Positions 37,184 through 48,988 of a stretch of 64,000 nucleotides of DNA are shown here, piece by piece. Origin of the DNA: Stropharia rugosoannulata (Eukaryota; Basidiomycota; Agaricomycetes; Agaricales; Strophariaceae). Below the pieces are notes generated by a model, which was not told where the DNA came from, made no database searches, and saw only the letters and a program-made list of their open reading frames with translations. Numbering within the stretch: position 1 is the stretch's first letter; each line of letters opens with the position of its first letter. The translations under genes were made by a program, and so were the position numbers. The DNA lies in NCBI GenBank assembly GCA_028532985.1, contig JANCIK010000002.1, positions 806,001 to 870,000 of the forward strand, read 5' to 3'.

Positions 37184-38408
37184 ATGGCTCCAGGTGCCAC
37201 GATGCTCCGATCTCTGCTGTCGTCGAGCATGTGGACTACGCGTCCACATACTGCTTTTCATAGTCCCCGTTTCCTATTTCCGACCCGCACCATCTGTTCC
37301 GCCACTACCCCCAGGACTGTCTTTGGTACACGTCCGCAAGTGCCCTTCTTTACCAGCTCTTCAATAAATGCTCGTTCTCTATTACAGGCATTCCGTCAGA
37401 AGTCAGGGACCAGTTCTCTGCAGCGTTGGCTCTCTACTACGTCGCGCTCATCTCTGCGCTATCATCCACCCTCGCGGCGACCCCAGTCACAGAGCATCCT
37501 GGATCAAATTCCACAAGACGTCATATTTTATGGAATAATAGGCATAAATGTGGCTGTATTTGGCATGTGGTTTATGGCTAACCAGCAATATGCAAGTAAC
37601 GCTTTAACTTGTTCATCTGCGTCAGATGCAGTTACATCATACTCATATCCGTAACAGAAACAGGAGCGGGATGAATCTGGCCTGGTATGGATGTATAAAA
37701 ACTTCACGGATAGCTGGACGAACTTTTCCGCTGGAAGAATGTGCGCTTTTTGCCCTTGCAAACCAAAAAGTCCATAACCTGACCTGCAACTCTAGCTGGA
37801 CACCCCTCACCGCAGTTTTTTCGCACTCAAGCTTCTCGCATATTCTTTTCAACATGTTTACGTTCTTCTTCATGGCTCGCCCAGTTCTGTCGTCTCTCGG
37901 TACCAGGCAGTTCCTCTTTCTCTATCTCGGAGGTTAGTTTCTGAGCCTGCGACTGCCAAAATACATATTCATGGACTTCTTCAGGCGGACTCATCTCTTC
38001 TTTTAGTAGCATGATTTGGGCCATCCAGAGCGGGAAAAATAATTATGCGAGTCAAGGCGCAAGTGGTTAGTAGTCTCCATGATTTACACTGAAATTATCA
38101 TTGGCTTACCAAATTACCAGGCGCCGTATTCGCAGTTGCTACGGTTCTTGCCTGTGCGGCACCAAACATGAAGTTCTATTTGTACGGCCTTCTCCCAGTT
38201 CCAGCTTGGCTGGCTATTTCGGGTCTATTTGGGTATGACCTGTACTCCACTATAACAGATACGGTCAGTCACCTTCTATCGAGGTACCTTTCTCTTCTCA
38301 CCGCCAACAACTTTACAGGGCGGAAACACGGATACAGCTGGCCATGTCGCTGGCATCGTAGCTGGCATTCTTTATTTCCTTGGCAGACGTTTTGGAATTA
38401 TTATCTGA
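37184..38408 (+). CDS. PCP1: Mitochondrial rhomboid protease (PARL/Pcp1 type)
   Basis: Intramembrane serine protease of the mitochondrial inner membrane that processes proteins such as Mgm1/OPA1-type substrates. Six exons (37184-37591, 37658-37740, 37796-37932, 37985-38065, 38121-38263, 38319-38408) give 313 residues. The N-terminal 100 residues are Arg/Ser-rich, as in a matrix-targeting presequence. The rhomboid core includes WTPLTAVFSHSSFSHILFNM, the catalytic serine in GASG (Ser236) and the catalytic histidine in AGHVAGIVAG (His293). The protein ends soon after the last helix. The first intron uses a GC donor (GCAAGT at 37592). The codon frame and the KQERD segment that follows support it. 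An internal ATG at 37202 is an alternative start. Confidence 0.92.
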
Positions 38409-38976
38409 AAGCTACAAATGCAAACGGGTATTTCGGCGACTAACTACTAGTGCTGTTAGTGGGCCGAAGTGCGTGTATGTATATTACGTTCGTCACAGGA
38501 TTGTATCAGATGCGCATGAAGCGACTTATTCCTGCTAGAGTGAACCTCGCGTAGACCTCCAACACAATGAGCAAAACATGATCCATCGAATGAAATTGGA
38601 GGTTACGTATAGTACTATGCATGCGGACTGGCAGATATCACAAAACGTCAAAATATCACCGAGATCAATTAGTGCTGTGGTCGAACCAAGTCAACCTCCA
38701 ACCTCCTCCAACCTTCTACAGCCGAAGCAGTTAAAAGTTTCAAAATGGCCTCCTTCTAGCCCATCAGATACTTGTTTATTTAATCCTGTTTGATGGACAT
38801 AGAAGACCACATTTTAAGAAGCGCATATTCTTCCACTACAAAGCCTGTGCATGTACGGTTACCAAACTTTAACCATGTTAGGTTGGCGCCGTTGACCGTC
38901 ATACACGCCCTTCCCTTGGCAGTGAATATATATCAGTTGGCTTTTGAAACTGCTCACTGGCCACCTGCACCTTAAG
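38409..38976. other. Intergenic, tandem genes
   Basis: About 570 bases between the PCP1 stop and the start of P450 copy 2. AT-rich, without coding signal. It should hold the P450 promoter. I see no obvious repeat. Confidence 0.5.
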
Positions 38977-41197
38977 ATGACGCTCTCTGTTGCCAATTCT
39001 AGTTTGATTGTTGTCCCCCTTCTCGCCTATGTTGTATTAGGATGGGTTTGGGTGCATATCCGCTCACCCTTTCGCAAGATTCCTTATCCACCTGGTCCGC
39101 CTGTCCAAAACTTGATCACAGGGAACATACGCGATCTCCCGACAACATACACATGGCGAACTTTCATGGACTGGGGCAAGAAGTACGGTATGCGCGTTTT
39201 GCCATTGATTTTACTCTGTCAGTCTGATCGTTATGCTTTCCCTACAGGTGATATAGTACACTTTCGCGTTTTCGACAAACATACGGTGATCCTCAACTCA
39301 TATGAAGCTAATGTCGACCTCCTGGAGAAACGCTCTGCGATATACTCTGGACGGATGTACATGCCCATGCTGGAGCTGTAAGCCGCTGCTATCACAGATC
39401 ATTAATCTACAGTTAACCCGCCTCGCTCGATTACAGAATGGGATTCCCAAGCTTTGATCTCGCATTTATGCAGCACGGGGACGAATGGAGAGCGCATCGG
39501 CGCACCTTCAAGAAGATGCTCAGATCCGAGCGGGCAGCGAAGTACATTGGCATCCAGACGTGCAAGGTGCACGACTTCCTGTATGGTCTCCTTACCACAC
39601 CTGAAGATGTCGCAAGCCACCAGCGCACGTATGTGGCTTACTCACACAAAAATGAGGTGTATGCATATTAACTGAACACTATTATTCATCAACAGGCTTC
39701 CCGCAGCAATTATTATGGGCATCATGTACGGGCACGACGTGTTGCCCAAGGACGACGAGTTCGTGACCCGCGCCGAGCGCGCGATGGCCCAGATCGTCAA
39801 GGCGGCGGGGCTGAGCGCGGCGTCCCTGCTGTACATATTTCCCATTCTGCGCTTCCTGCCCGGCTGGTTCCCCGGCGCGGGCTTCCAGCGGTTCGCGCGC
39901 CAGTCCCGGGACCTCGCGTTTGCAATGCGCGATGCGCCCATCGGCATCGTCAAAAAGCAGATGGCAAGCAATACACACGGGGATCCGTGGTTGCGCGTAC
40001 TGATACACATGACGTTTTTTTGTTTATGTAGAAAGAAGGAACGGCTACCGACTGCGCTACTGTCGAGTTGCTGGAAAGCTGTCGGTCTAAGGAGGAGTTT
40101 GACATGATTGCGGGGGTCGCGGCGACGGCATACATCGGTGAGTTGACGCATTACAATATCTGCGGTTGTGTGTTGTATTGACCGCATGTTATTGCATAGC
40201 TGGTTCCGATACGGTATGTCTCTCCTGAATTTTAAGAGTAGCTGTTGATTACTGAGCGCGTGCTAAGACGGTATCGCCGATAAGCACTTTCCTCCAGACG
40301 ATGATACTGTTCCCCGAAGTTCAGAAACGTGCCAAAGAAGAGATCGATGCAGTAATTGGCTTAGAAAGACTCGTCGCTTATGAGGACAGACCTTCGTTGC
40401 CGTACATCGAGGCCATCTACAGGGAAGTGTTGCGGTGGAGGCCAGTCGTGCCCTTATCGCTCCCGCACACAAACACTTCCGACGATGTATACAAAGGGTA
40501 TTATATCCCGGAAGGTACGTTAATCCGTGATTAAAGCTCCAATTTTGATTCTACAATGAACTTGCAATGAACCCACCTTTAGGAACGAGTATCGTCACCA
40601 ATGTCTGGTACGTTCGTTATCTTGCCCTAGACTGGAAGCCCACTCAATCGCGAACAGGGCCATTGCGTATGACCCGGAACGGTATTTCGAACCAGAGAAA
40701 TTCAATCCTAGCCGTTTCTTAGATGCTAATGGAAATATAAATAATGACACCGTAAGTTACGTGTTCGGCTTTGGAAGAAGGTCAGAGAAATTTTTTCTAG
40801 CATCGAGCATAAATTTTGATCCTTTTATCTACAATCCAGAGTATGTCCTGGACGGCACTTGGCCTCCTCGTCGGTGCGTCGTTTAGCCCTGATATATATT
40901 ACGCAGACTTCTGACTTATATTTTATATTTCTTTGGATGACAGCTATGGCTGACAATTGCGTCTGTGATCCAAAATTTCGACATAAGTAAAAAGCGAGAC
41001 GCTATGGGCAATCAGACTGAAATAGACGGAGGATACCAAGATGGACTAATCCTGTGAGAGAATCAGTTTACCTTTTGTAAGCTGACTGACTAAAACGGTT
41101 TTGTAGATATCCTGTGCCATTTGAGTGCTCTATCACCGTCCGTTCCTCTGAAGCGAGAAACAACATTCTAAATGCGAAAGGGGTGCTCGCTCCCTGA
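38977..41197 (+). CDS. Cytochrome P450, copy 2
   Basis: Microsomal monooxygenase of 516 residues from twelve exons: 38977-39187, 39248-39377, 39437-39628, 39696-39963, 40032-40137, 40200-40213, 40268-40514, 40583-40607, 40658-40780, 40840-40873, 40944-41053, 41107-41197. It has an N-terminal anchor (VVPLLAYVVLGWVWV), the hinge YPPGPP, I-helix AGSDTT (about 303-308), ExxR as EVLR at 360-363, and FGFGRRVCPGRH with ligand Cys441. The C-terminus YPVPFECSITVRS is intact. Eight of twelve exon lengths equal those of copy 1, including the 14-nt exon. The fourth intron has a GC donor (GCAAGC) where copy 1 has GT. Exon 4 is GC-rich compared with its surroundings. Substrate unknown. Confidence 0.94.
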
Positions 41198-41336
41198 AAG
41201 GCATTGCGGCGCAGGGCAACACAGACCCAGTACAGCTGCTATGTAAACCCTCTATTTTTTTTCTGCTGTTTGTACTGTAAATACACAATCAGGTGGAAAG
41301 CCCAATGATGCTAGTTTTTACAGCTCCCCAAATCTA

Positions 41337-42601
41337 TCATACTAATGACGAAGTCACTGTAAAATCGAATTTGACCGCCTCGCTGCTCGAAAGGCGGGTG
41401 AACTGGGTTTCGCGCAGTTTACGCAGTGCGGTCTCAAATTCATTATGTTCTGGCACCCTTGAGTAGCTGGCTACGTCAATTGCCAAAGAAACCGTCTTCA
41501 GCGAAGGCCATCCCGGTTTTGAGAGCACATCATCAAGCTTGCCCCAGGCGTCCCCAACACCGCAGCTGATATCAGTCTGCACAAGCACATGTAACGCAAT
41601 ATTTTCGATGTTGTTTGCGGCTCGTAGATCCTCAAGTTCATCTGGAATGCCGAATAGGGGATCCAGCGAAAAATCGTTAACGTGGACACGGATCGAAAGC
41701 TGCTTTAGGGTCTGCATAGATGGTCGTAACATGGCGGCAATGCTGGGTTCAACGTCTATAGGATCCCAAACTAGGAATGGAGTCAGAAATCGTTGCAGAA
41801 ATATAGAGACAGACACTTACAGGAAAGATCAACGTCTGAGAGATTTGTACAGTGCTTGAATAACTCCTGCGCAGCGTGACTTTCAAGTGGCTTTTCGATT
41901 ACCGTTGTAATTTTTGTCAAAAAGCTGAAATCTATGACGGGTTTTCCATCAGCTCGACGTGCCGTGCAAAGCTCATGGATGGCTTGCGCAGCTGCTACGC
42001 CTGCGTTCAACTCTTTCAGCTGAACCGTTCGCTCGGGCAGTAATGCAGCGGGAACATCAGTAGAATGCCCCGCAGTGGTATGGCGGCCGATGTCGAGGTG
42101 CCTGAGGTTGATGCATGGTATGAGATCCGACACCAGGAAGTTGTCGACCGAGAACACTTTGAAGTGGGTCAGGGTAGGGAGATGCAGAAGATGGAGTAAA
42201 GCGGGACGGAGTGGGTTATTATTCCAGTCGAGCTTGGGCCTATTGAAGTAATGTACAGTGAAGGACTCGAGCCTGGAGATCAGTTTCAATGACTCGTGGA
42301 GCCTTGTGTTGCTGAGATCCTTTGTCTGGATGCTATATTGTAATCTGCGTACATATTGCCCAATATCTGGCCTTGCGGATAATAGACGCTCGAATACGCC
42401 CGTGGTCATGCCAGGTGATCTCTCTGGGTCGAAGACAGCGCTGTTGAGTACGACAGAAGAGTACAGTCGTTTCTGGCATGCGGGTAGATACGCCTGGCAG
42501 ACGAGGGAACACGTTTTCAGCGATACATGGTCCTGTTCATTGTCAAACGCGTCAAGAATCAGTTCTTCGATTTCAGGCGGAAATACATGGCTTGAAGACA
42601 T
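41337..42601 (-). CDS. F-box-like protein
   Basis: Two exons (41821-42601 and 41337-41770) give 404 residues. The N-terminus (FPPEIEELILDAF, then LKTCSLVCQAYLPACQKRLY) is the degenerate F-box seen in many Agaricomycete proteins, in which it is thought to bind Skp1 and place the protein in an SCF ubiquitin ligase. Downstream are scattered Leu-rich segments (LPTLTHFKVFSVDNFL, INLRHLDIG, TNLSDVDLS) spaced like irregular leucine-rich repeats, likely the substrate-recognition part. The target is unknown. It converges on P450 copy 2 with about 140 bases between stops. The intron join restores FWDPIDVEPS in frame. Confidence 0.75.
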
Positions 42602-43131
42602 TGGAGTTGGGCTGCTGAAGTTTTAAATGAGGGAGTAACGATATCAGAAGATGTCAATAACTAACTTTTATATGTATCTGCAAACATGGGATGTCGGCAG
42701 ATGCCAGCCTATGTCAGCGCTTCAACTTCTCAGCGCGCCGAGAGTCGCTTGCCTACGCGTAGGCTATGAACGGGCTATGCAAGTGATGAATTTGATTGAT
42801 GTTAAGGCCTGACGTTGAACATGGAATGTCAGGGGCGTTGATGGTTGCGATGGACTCCAAGAACTACATAAGCATACATAGAAAATAGTAGATTAGTTTG
42901 GGGATTTGTTGTTTGAATTTTGCAGTGACATTTTCTCATATGCCCACTGGGAGTTCATGGATGTGCATGTCGTTAACGCTACAAAATGAATATATACCTA
43001 GACAGTGAGGCTACTATGCTAAATTAATTGCATCGAAATGTAGTCAGCAATGTATTATACTACTAAGCACTCTAGAACCTGCACTCCGGAATAGGATGGA
43101 TAGAAACAACCTCGTATATGTGTACTTTTGA
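42602..43131. other. Intergenic, tandem genes
   Basis: About 530 bases between the ICP55 stop and the F-box gene start, both on the minus strand. AT-rich. I see nothing in it beyond the expected F-box promoter and ICP55 3' UTR. Confidence 0.5.
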
Positions 43132-45304
43132 TTAATACGGTTCAAAGCCTAGTTGACCCTGGCATGCACCTTCAACATCTTCAATTTCTTTCGGAGCTGA
43201 TACAGACAAAACAACGGGATGCTTTTCGCCAACGAGAACCTCATCCTTCCGAATAAATTCAAGTCAGATAAGGCAAAAGGATTAATTTTCACAGTTCGTA
43301 CCTCGATCCGTACGCCAATATTATGAAAGTGTTTGGGGAAGTTAGCAGTCGGTGGAACATAGATACCTAGAACGTCGCTATGAAAGGCCGCCCTGCTACA
43401 TCAATTTGGGCACTGACCTGGCTCGATGGTTATTACCATGCCTTCTTGTAGACTGAAGAGTTTACGACTCGTTAAATACAACGCTGAGCGCTTGAAAAGA
43501 GACTTACGGAGCCGAACGGTCGATATGCGACGATTCATGCAAATCTATAAGCATGCCCTGTATTAGTTTACTTCTTCAGCCAATATGACGAACTCGCCAA
43601 TGCCAATCGGGTGACTCAAGTAGTGTGGATACAACACCCTTTCCAAGTCACCCTCATTCCCAAGGTTGAATCCAATCTGGTTTAACTCTTGTTTAAGCAT
43701 TTGACATGACTTGCGGTGGAGCTCCTGCAGAGAATAGCCTTGATATGCTGAACAGAGATTGATCAACTCTTTTTGGGCTGACAGAACCGCACTGTAGAGA
43801 TCACGTTGTGCGGGTGAAAATGTCCCGGAGGCAGGAAAGGTGCGTGCTGTATGAAAAGAGGAATTAGAATGTAACGATAAGCACATGTCAGTGTTTTGTT
43901 TACTGATATCGGAAGCATAACCACTAAAATTACGGAGATCAGGCGGGCCATAGAAGATAAGGTTTAGCGTATACATACTTGTATTCACAGCCTGCGTCTA
44001 TGAGAATCATTTCGTCAGCACTAATAATATGGTTATTGGCCGTATAGTGCAGAATAAGAGAGTTGGCTCTTCAGACGTTAATCAGATAAATTCAAGGCGA
44101 AAAGTCAAGTCAAGTAGCTCACCCCGAAGCTACTACTGGAACATAAGCCAGACGTTGCGCACCCCCCAGGGAGCACATGTATTCGAAGTGTGCTGCCAAC
44201 GCAGACTCTGACTTGCCCGGACTCGTGAATCGCATGGTCTGGATAAATCTATAAAGCTCCATAATTTTTAGGTAACTGTAACTTCGATATACCTTAGCAT
44301 GTGCGCGGCCACTGATATCTGCTGCAGACCTCATAATCTTCTGTTCTGCTTTGCTCTTTATCGCTCGCATCTTACCCAGCTGGGCTGCAAGCGGACGGCG
44401 TAGGGAGCTTGAGATGGCATCTATGAGCTCGTCGGTATCGGAGGCCGGAGGCTGAGAAAGTCTCTGCAAGAATGACAGGGACTTCCGCCGAGTGGATTTT
44501 AGAGAGGTTGCAGGAACATCAACGTAGACATGGGATGCATAAGGGAGTAAGGATCTGACTTGTGAGCTTAATGTATTTATGGATAAAGCTTCGTCAGCTT
44601 GAAAGGTTTCCTTGACGGCTTCTAGACTGGTTCTGCAAAGCGAAGTTTATCACTCCGTATTACAGAAAAATAGAGTGGACGCGACACGCACCTGGCTCCA
44701 TCCCATTTCTCCTTTGCAAGATCCTTCCCAGATGAGAACATTGTCATTTTATATCCCTTGGAAGACGAGTTCTTCTCTATAAACTGGTAAGTAAGCTACT
44801 TAACACTGCACAATACGCCTACAAACCGAGTATCACTGCTGAATCAGGTTCCTCGAAGCCCGTCAAGTACCAGAAATCCGACGCTTGGCGATATTTGTAG
44901 CTGAGCCGCATTAAACATCAAACGTGAATTCTTTTGTAACGTAAACTCACAAAATATCTGGAAGAAGTGCAGAATGGTTAGTAGGGTGCCTTCCATGGAT
45001 TGAAAGTAGCTCACTTGAAGACATGTACTTCACCGAAGATGCTACCGATATCACTAAGCTTTTCTCCGGAAGTGAGTCCATAAGTCTCTTCCGTCTTGAT
45101 GCGTACTCCGAGCTGGCTATTCCAGGAGTAAGGTCATGTTCCTTGACTGCGCTCACTGTGTCGTTAACTCGTGACAGTGAAGTAAAGAGTAGTCGTACTC
45201 AGATGTGGATGTGATGCGAGAGTGGGTTGTCCATGTTCTGAGGGTTTCGCGACGAAATTTCTACGTTGTATGCACGACCCAGCGCGCCTGAGTGAATGCA
45301 ACAT
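43132..45304 (-). CDS. ICP55: Mitochondrial intermediate-cleaving peptidase (Xaa-Pro aminopeptidase, M24B)
   Basis: Removes one residue from imported proteins after the matrix protease has cut, stabilising them. Fourteen exons (45199-45304, 45015-45146, 44951-44957, 44827-44900, 44692-44776, 44293-44632, 44123-44238, 43979-44068, 43904-43923, 43598-43846, 43508-43544, 43418-43452, 43302-43366, 43132-43245) give 489 residues. The Arg-rich presequence MLHSLRRAGSCIQRR is followed by family block GQPTLASHPHLI and FWYLTGFEEPDSAV. The five metal ligands are Asp311 (ILIDAG), Asp322 (SDITRTF), His402 (SHPIG), Glu429 (TIEPG) and Glu452 (RIED). Exon 3 is only 7 nt and completes the conserved NIFYKYRQ segment. 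The intron at 43597 appears to use a GC donor (GCGAGT). Confidence 0.92.
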
Positions 45305-45765
45305 GGAGGAGACAGCCGGAAGACATTAGTCCAGACCCTAACCTACCCTTACAGACCTACCCGAGAACGCTAACCAACCTTAACCTAAGTAACATATCTT
45401 GAATTCTTACTGGTACCGACATCTGCCGTACACATTTAATTTGGTGCCTTGGATGAAACGCCAGCTTGGCGCTCATTAAACTCCAACAGTTCCAGAGAAA
45501 GGTAAGAGCAAGGCAGCTCTTCAAGCTTCAAGTTTTTAGGCCTTCAGACAACTTAATGCGAATGCAAACCAGTTTTCTGCCCGTTGCAGCAAGAAGAAAG
45601 TGAATAAAAAGCTACGAAGACAAACAAATAGAAGGGGTACAACAACATCCGCCTTGCAACATAAAAAGCGCATCGATCAAACCAATGTGAACGAAAGAGA
45701 CAATATAATATATATCATTGTCGAAGCGACATAGATAGCATTCGCCTGAAAGTTGCTATAACGTC
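45305..45765. other. Intergenic, tandem genes
   Basis: About 460 bases upstream of ICP55. Near 45335-45390 there is a short run of imperfect CCTAAC/ACCTTA-like units, too few and too diverged to call a telomeric repeat. Nothing else is visible. Confidence 0.5.
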
Positions 45766-48200
45766 TTACAACCTTGCATCTTTGGGCATTTTCTTCAACG
45801 CCTGACGAACACCAAGATCTCCTAATACGTCTTCAGCTCCAGCCAGAACTAAAGGTGGAAGGAAGAAGTTAAATTAAGCGATTGTATTCAAATGCATAAC
45901 ACTCACTCGCATCGAATCCTGACGTTCGGTGGTACTAAGTATCGGGGCACGAGGTCAGATGGTAGACGAGACAAAGATATTGCAAAGATGTATATGCACT
46001 ACGCACATTCTCAATGAATTTACCCATCCCGCTCACGGTCAAAGCACGTCCGCCAAATATTTGGGTGGCATCTACGATTACGGAGAACGAACGGCCTTTA
46101 ATGGAAGACCTAGACGTATTCTCGACCAATGATATTCTTACCTTCAGCGGTTTCGCGCCCTGAACGAGAGACGAATCTATTGCAGAATGGTTCTCAGCAT
46201 GTTTCCTAAAATAGTCAAGGATTCACTACGCACTGTTTATGGAGGCCAATAGGTCCCGCGAGTTTATCAGATTGCTCTTTGTAGCTCATCTAAGTCATCG
46301 GGCTTAGTAAACGGCGGACAAGATCGCGAAAGCCGCTGCTTACCATGTTCATCTGGTGTGTGATGGTTTCGAACCAATTTTGGCATGCTTCCACTCGCGA
46401 TATCATAGCTGCAAGTTTGGCGCGAATAACAGCCTGTGAAGTCAAAGGTTTGCCAAAGACAATGCGCTGTGTCGCCCATCTGATGGACATATCAGAACAG
46501 AGAACGGAACATCAACGTCATTGAGATATACTTCAGGCTTTCTTCGACCACTAATCTTTGCGCGGCGATGGAAGTGGCACAAACCATCCAACGCTCATGA
46601 TTGAAGTTGGACAAAATTACCGACATGCCTGCGCCAATTTGGCCCAGAGTATTGGAAACAGGAACTCGCACCTATTAAAACATGGGTCATCGAATTTAGA
46701 GAAAGCATGCGGTCTGAGATTCACCTTGTCGAAAGTCACAAACGCTGTACCCGCGACGGCTGAATAAGCGGTCTTGATTGGCTTCGTTGAGACGCCAGGA
46801 CCCCTTTCAATGAGCATTACGGTGAATCCCGTCTGCAGAATAATTAGCTGGCGTATAGGATTTCCTATAGCATCTAACAAACCTCAGTTCTGCACCCCGT
46901 GGTGAAGTAGTCTGCAAAAGTTCCATTTGTAATCCATCTAGATATAGCGAGTGTGAACACAGGTTAGAGATATCTATTGGAAAGGACGCCCACTTTTTGG
47001 TTCCAGTTACCACCCAGTAGTCTCCATCACGTACAGCGGTTGTTTGTAGACCGCTAACGTCACTGCCTGCGAAGGCCTCGCTGATCGCCAAAGCTACATA
47101 TTTTTTACCAGCAAGGGCCTAGTTCGTCAAAAAAAAAATCAGACAAGGATTGGCTAGTGTAATTCGGCCGACGTACGTCATGTACGACCTTGTCGTATAG
47201 CTCTTTTGAGCCGTAGTTCAAGACGGGCGGCAAACCAATGACCAGTCCGGCGAGAAGTCCATCTACTACAGCTCTGCTACTTACACGAGCAAGCTCTGCG
47301 TGAATGATGGCCTAAAGAGAAAATTAGTGTTAAGTATAAACAGATTTGACATGTTAATAGTGTACTTCATGGAAGTAATCAAATTCTTCTGGTTTTACAA
47401 CGCCACCCATAAGCACACGCCCTTTCAAATGTTTTCCCGGTCCAAGTCGCATGGCAATAATGTTAGCCTCGCTGTATGTCGGTCAAAAACATGCACAGCA
47501 CTATCATTGTATTGTATATGAGACAGACGTACGCCATTTTGTCGACCACTTCCTGTGAGATCTTTTTCCCACTCTCTTCACATTTAACGGATTCAGGAGC
47601 CACGACAGTCTGGAAGAAATGGCGAACAGCGGTCTGGAACTTTCGGTGGTTGTCAGTGTAGTATGGGCTGAAATATCCTTTAGTGAGCCACGTTGGTTCA
47701 CCATACGGTACACGACTGAGCTCTCCAGGTACGGGAGGTTTGACCAGTTCTTTCTGACCGGCAACTGTACCGATTTGCAAGCGTTTGTATTGTGGACGCA
47801 GAAGTACTTCATGTCGATGTAGACCAAAGAAAACCTGCGTTGCATCCTTTCCCGCTGAAATACATTGATTATTACAGGACTCTCGAAAGACTCTTCTTCG
47901 ACGCGCTAGTGCACTCACCGACTGTTTCAGCATATAGAACATTGGCACCGCCGGGATGAAGGTCTGCAAACTTGGAGAGGTCGTAAACCTTGGCGTCGAC
48001 TACAACCCACTATGTACCAGCAGATACTTAAAGTCAGCTGAAACGCAATTGCGCAACGCGTAGGTACTATGCACTGACCACATCGCCCTCTTTATTATGC
48101 TATACGGTAGGCAAGTAATTAGCTGTCATCCCGGGTATAGGGGTACTACTAGAGAACGTACTTTAGCAATCTCCTCCAGGGTATATTCCTTTGTGGCCAT
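45766..48200 (-). CDS. Cytochrome b5-acyl-CoA dehydrogenase fusion protein
   Basis: A 514-residue flavohaem protein from sixteen exons: 48162-48200, 48079-48099, 47919-48009, 47533-47854, 47366-47471, 47177-47311, 46994-47118, 46883-46937, 46725-46832, 46532-46671, 46344-46479, 46234-46289, 46142-46176, 46007-46071, 45907-45934, 45766-45848. Residues 1-80 are a cytochrome b5 domain: YTLEEIAKHNKEGDVWVVVD, the haem-binding HPGG and a second His in FFGLHRHE. The acyl-CoA dehydrogenase part follows, with AISEAFAGSDVSGL, WITNGTFADYF, KWATQRIVFGKPL, DATQIFGGRAL and the C-terminal AGAEDVLGDLGVRQALKKMP. Electrons could pass between FAD and haem within one chain. Such fusions occur in other fungi. The acyl substrate is unknown. 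The C-terminal KDARL gives no clear targeting signal. Confidence 0.9.
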
Positions 48201-48988
48201 GACGTTAGCTTACAAGCTATAATGAGGGTTGGAGCTTATCGAAGTGGTACTACGAAGATGATAGTCTGCTCGTGTGCGGGGAGGTTTGGCTGGTATGGGG
48301 AATAAAATGTGCAATGCTTGGCTGCCGTCCGCCAGGCCGACGGTAATCCAAACACATCTGGACCGATTGGTAGAAGTAACACGTGAAAGCGGTCTTGGCC
48401 CTTGGGTTTGTCTGGGGTATCTGATAAGATTTTACGTGCCTGGTTTGATAGGCGATATCGAGACTGATCGAGAGCTTGTTGAATTAAAGCTGCGTTAGAA
48501 ACTGTTAGAAAATGGAAAATGTTAATGAGGGGTTGGAAGGAGAGTACATAGAGCTTGCAAGGGCTTGCCAAAGGGATTCCAAGCTTGAATGAAAAGAGAA
48601 ATTATGATATTGAAGGTGTAGAGTACATATACAACACATACAGATGATCTATACTCTTCTACAACAATCACAACATTCAAACGCAAGCGTAAAACTAGCA
48701 AGCTCGACTGTCGGGACTCGGTAGTCTGAATCGGGTTTTATATCAGAATTAAGTATAGGATAAAGAAGCGAAAGGCGTTGTTTACAACAATCAACATTAC
48801 ATAAACAACACGCATATAATAAAAAGAGCATCCAAATTCACCAGCGACTCTTCCACTCTCTTCCAGAGCGTTTCTGAACATATATACATAGCCCACAAAT
48901 TCCTACAAAAAACAATAAACATATTCAATACAATGAAATCAGGGGTATCGTCCGGTTCCTGTGTTCCATGAGGTCCCATGTCGTAGTT
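48201..48988. other. Intergenic, tandem genes
   Basis: About 790 bases between the cytochrome b5-ACAD start and the RAD16 stop. AT-rich. Open frames here have no recognisable domain. Confidence 0.5.

Noticed and set aside
45335..45390. CCTAAC/ACCTTA-like units resembling an interstitial telomere
   Set aside because: Only a few imperfect units without a regular period, too weak to claim a telomeric repeat.
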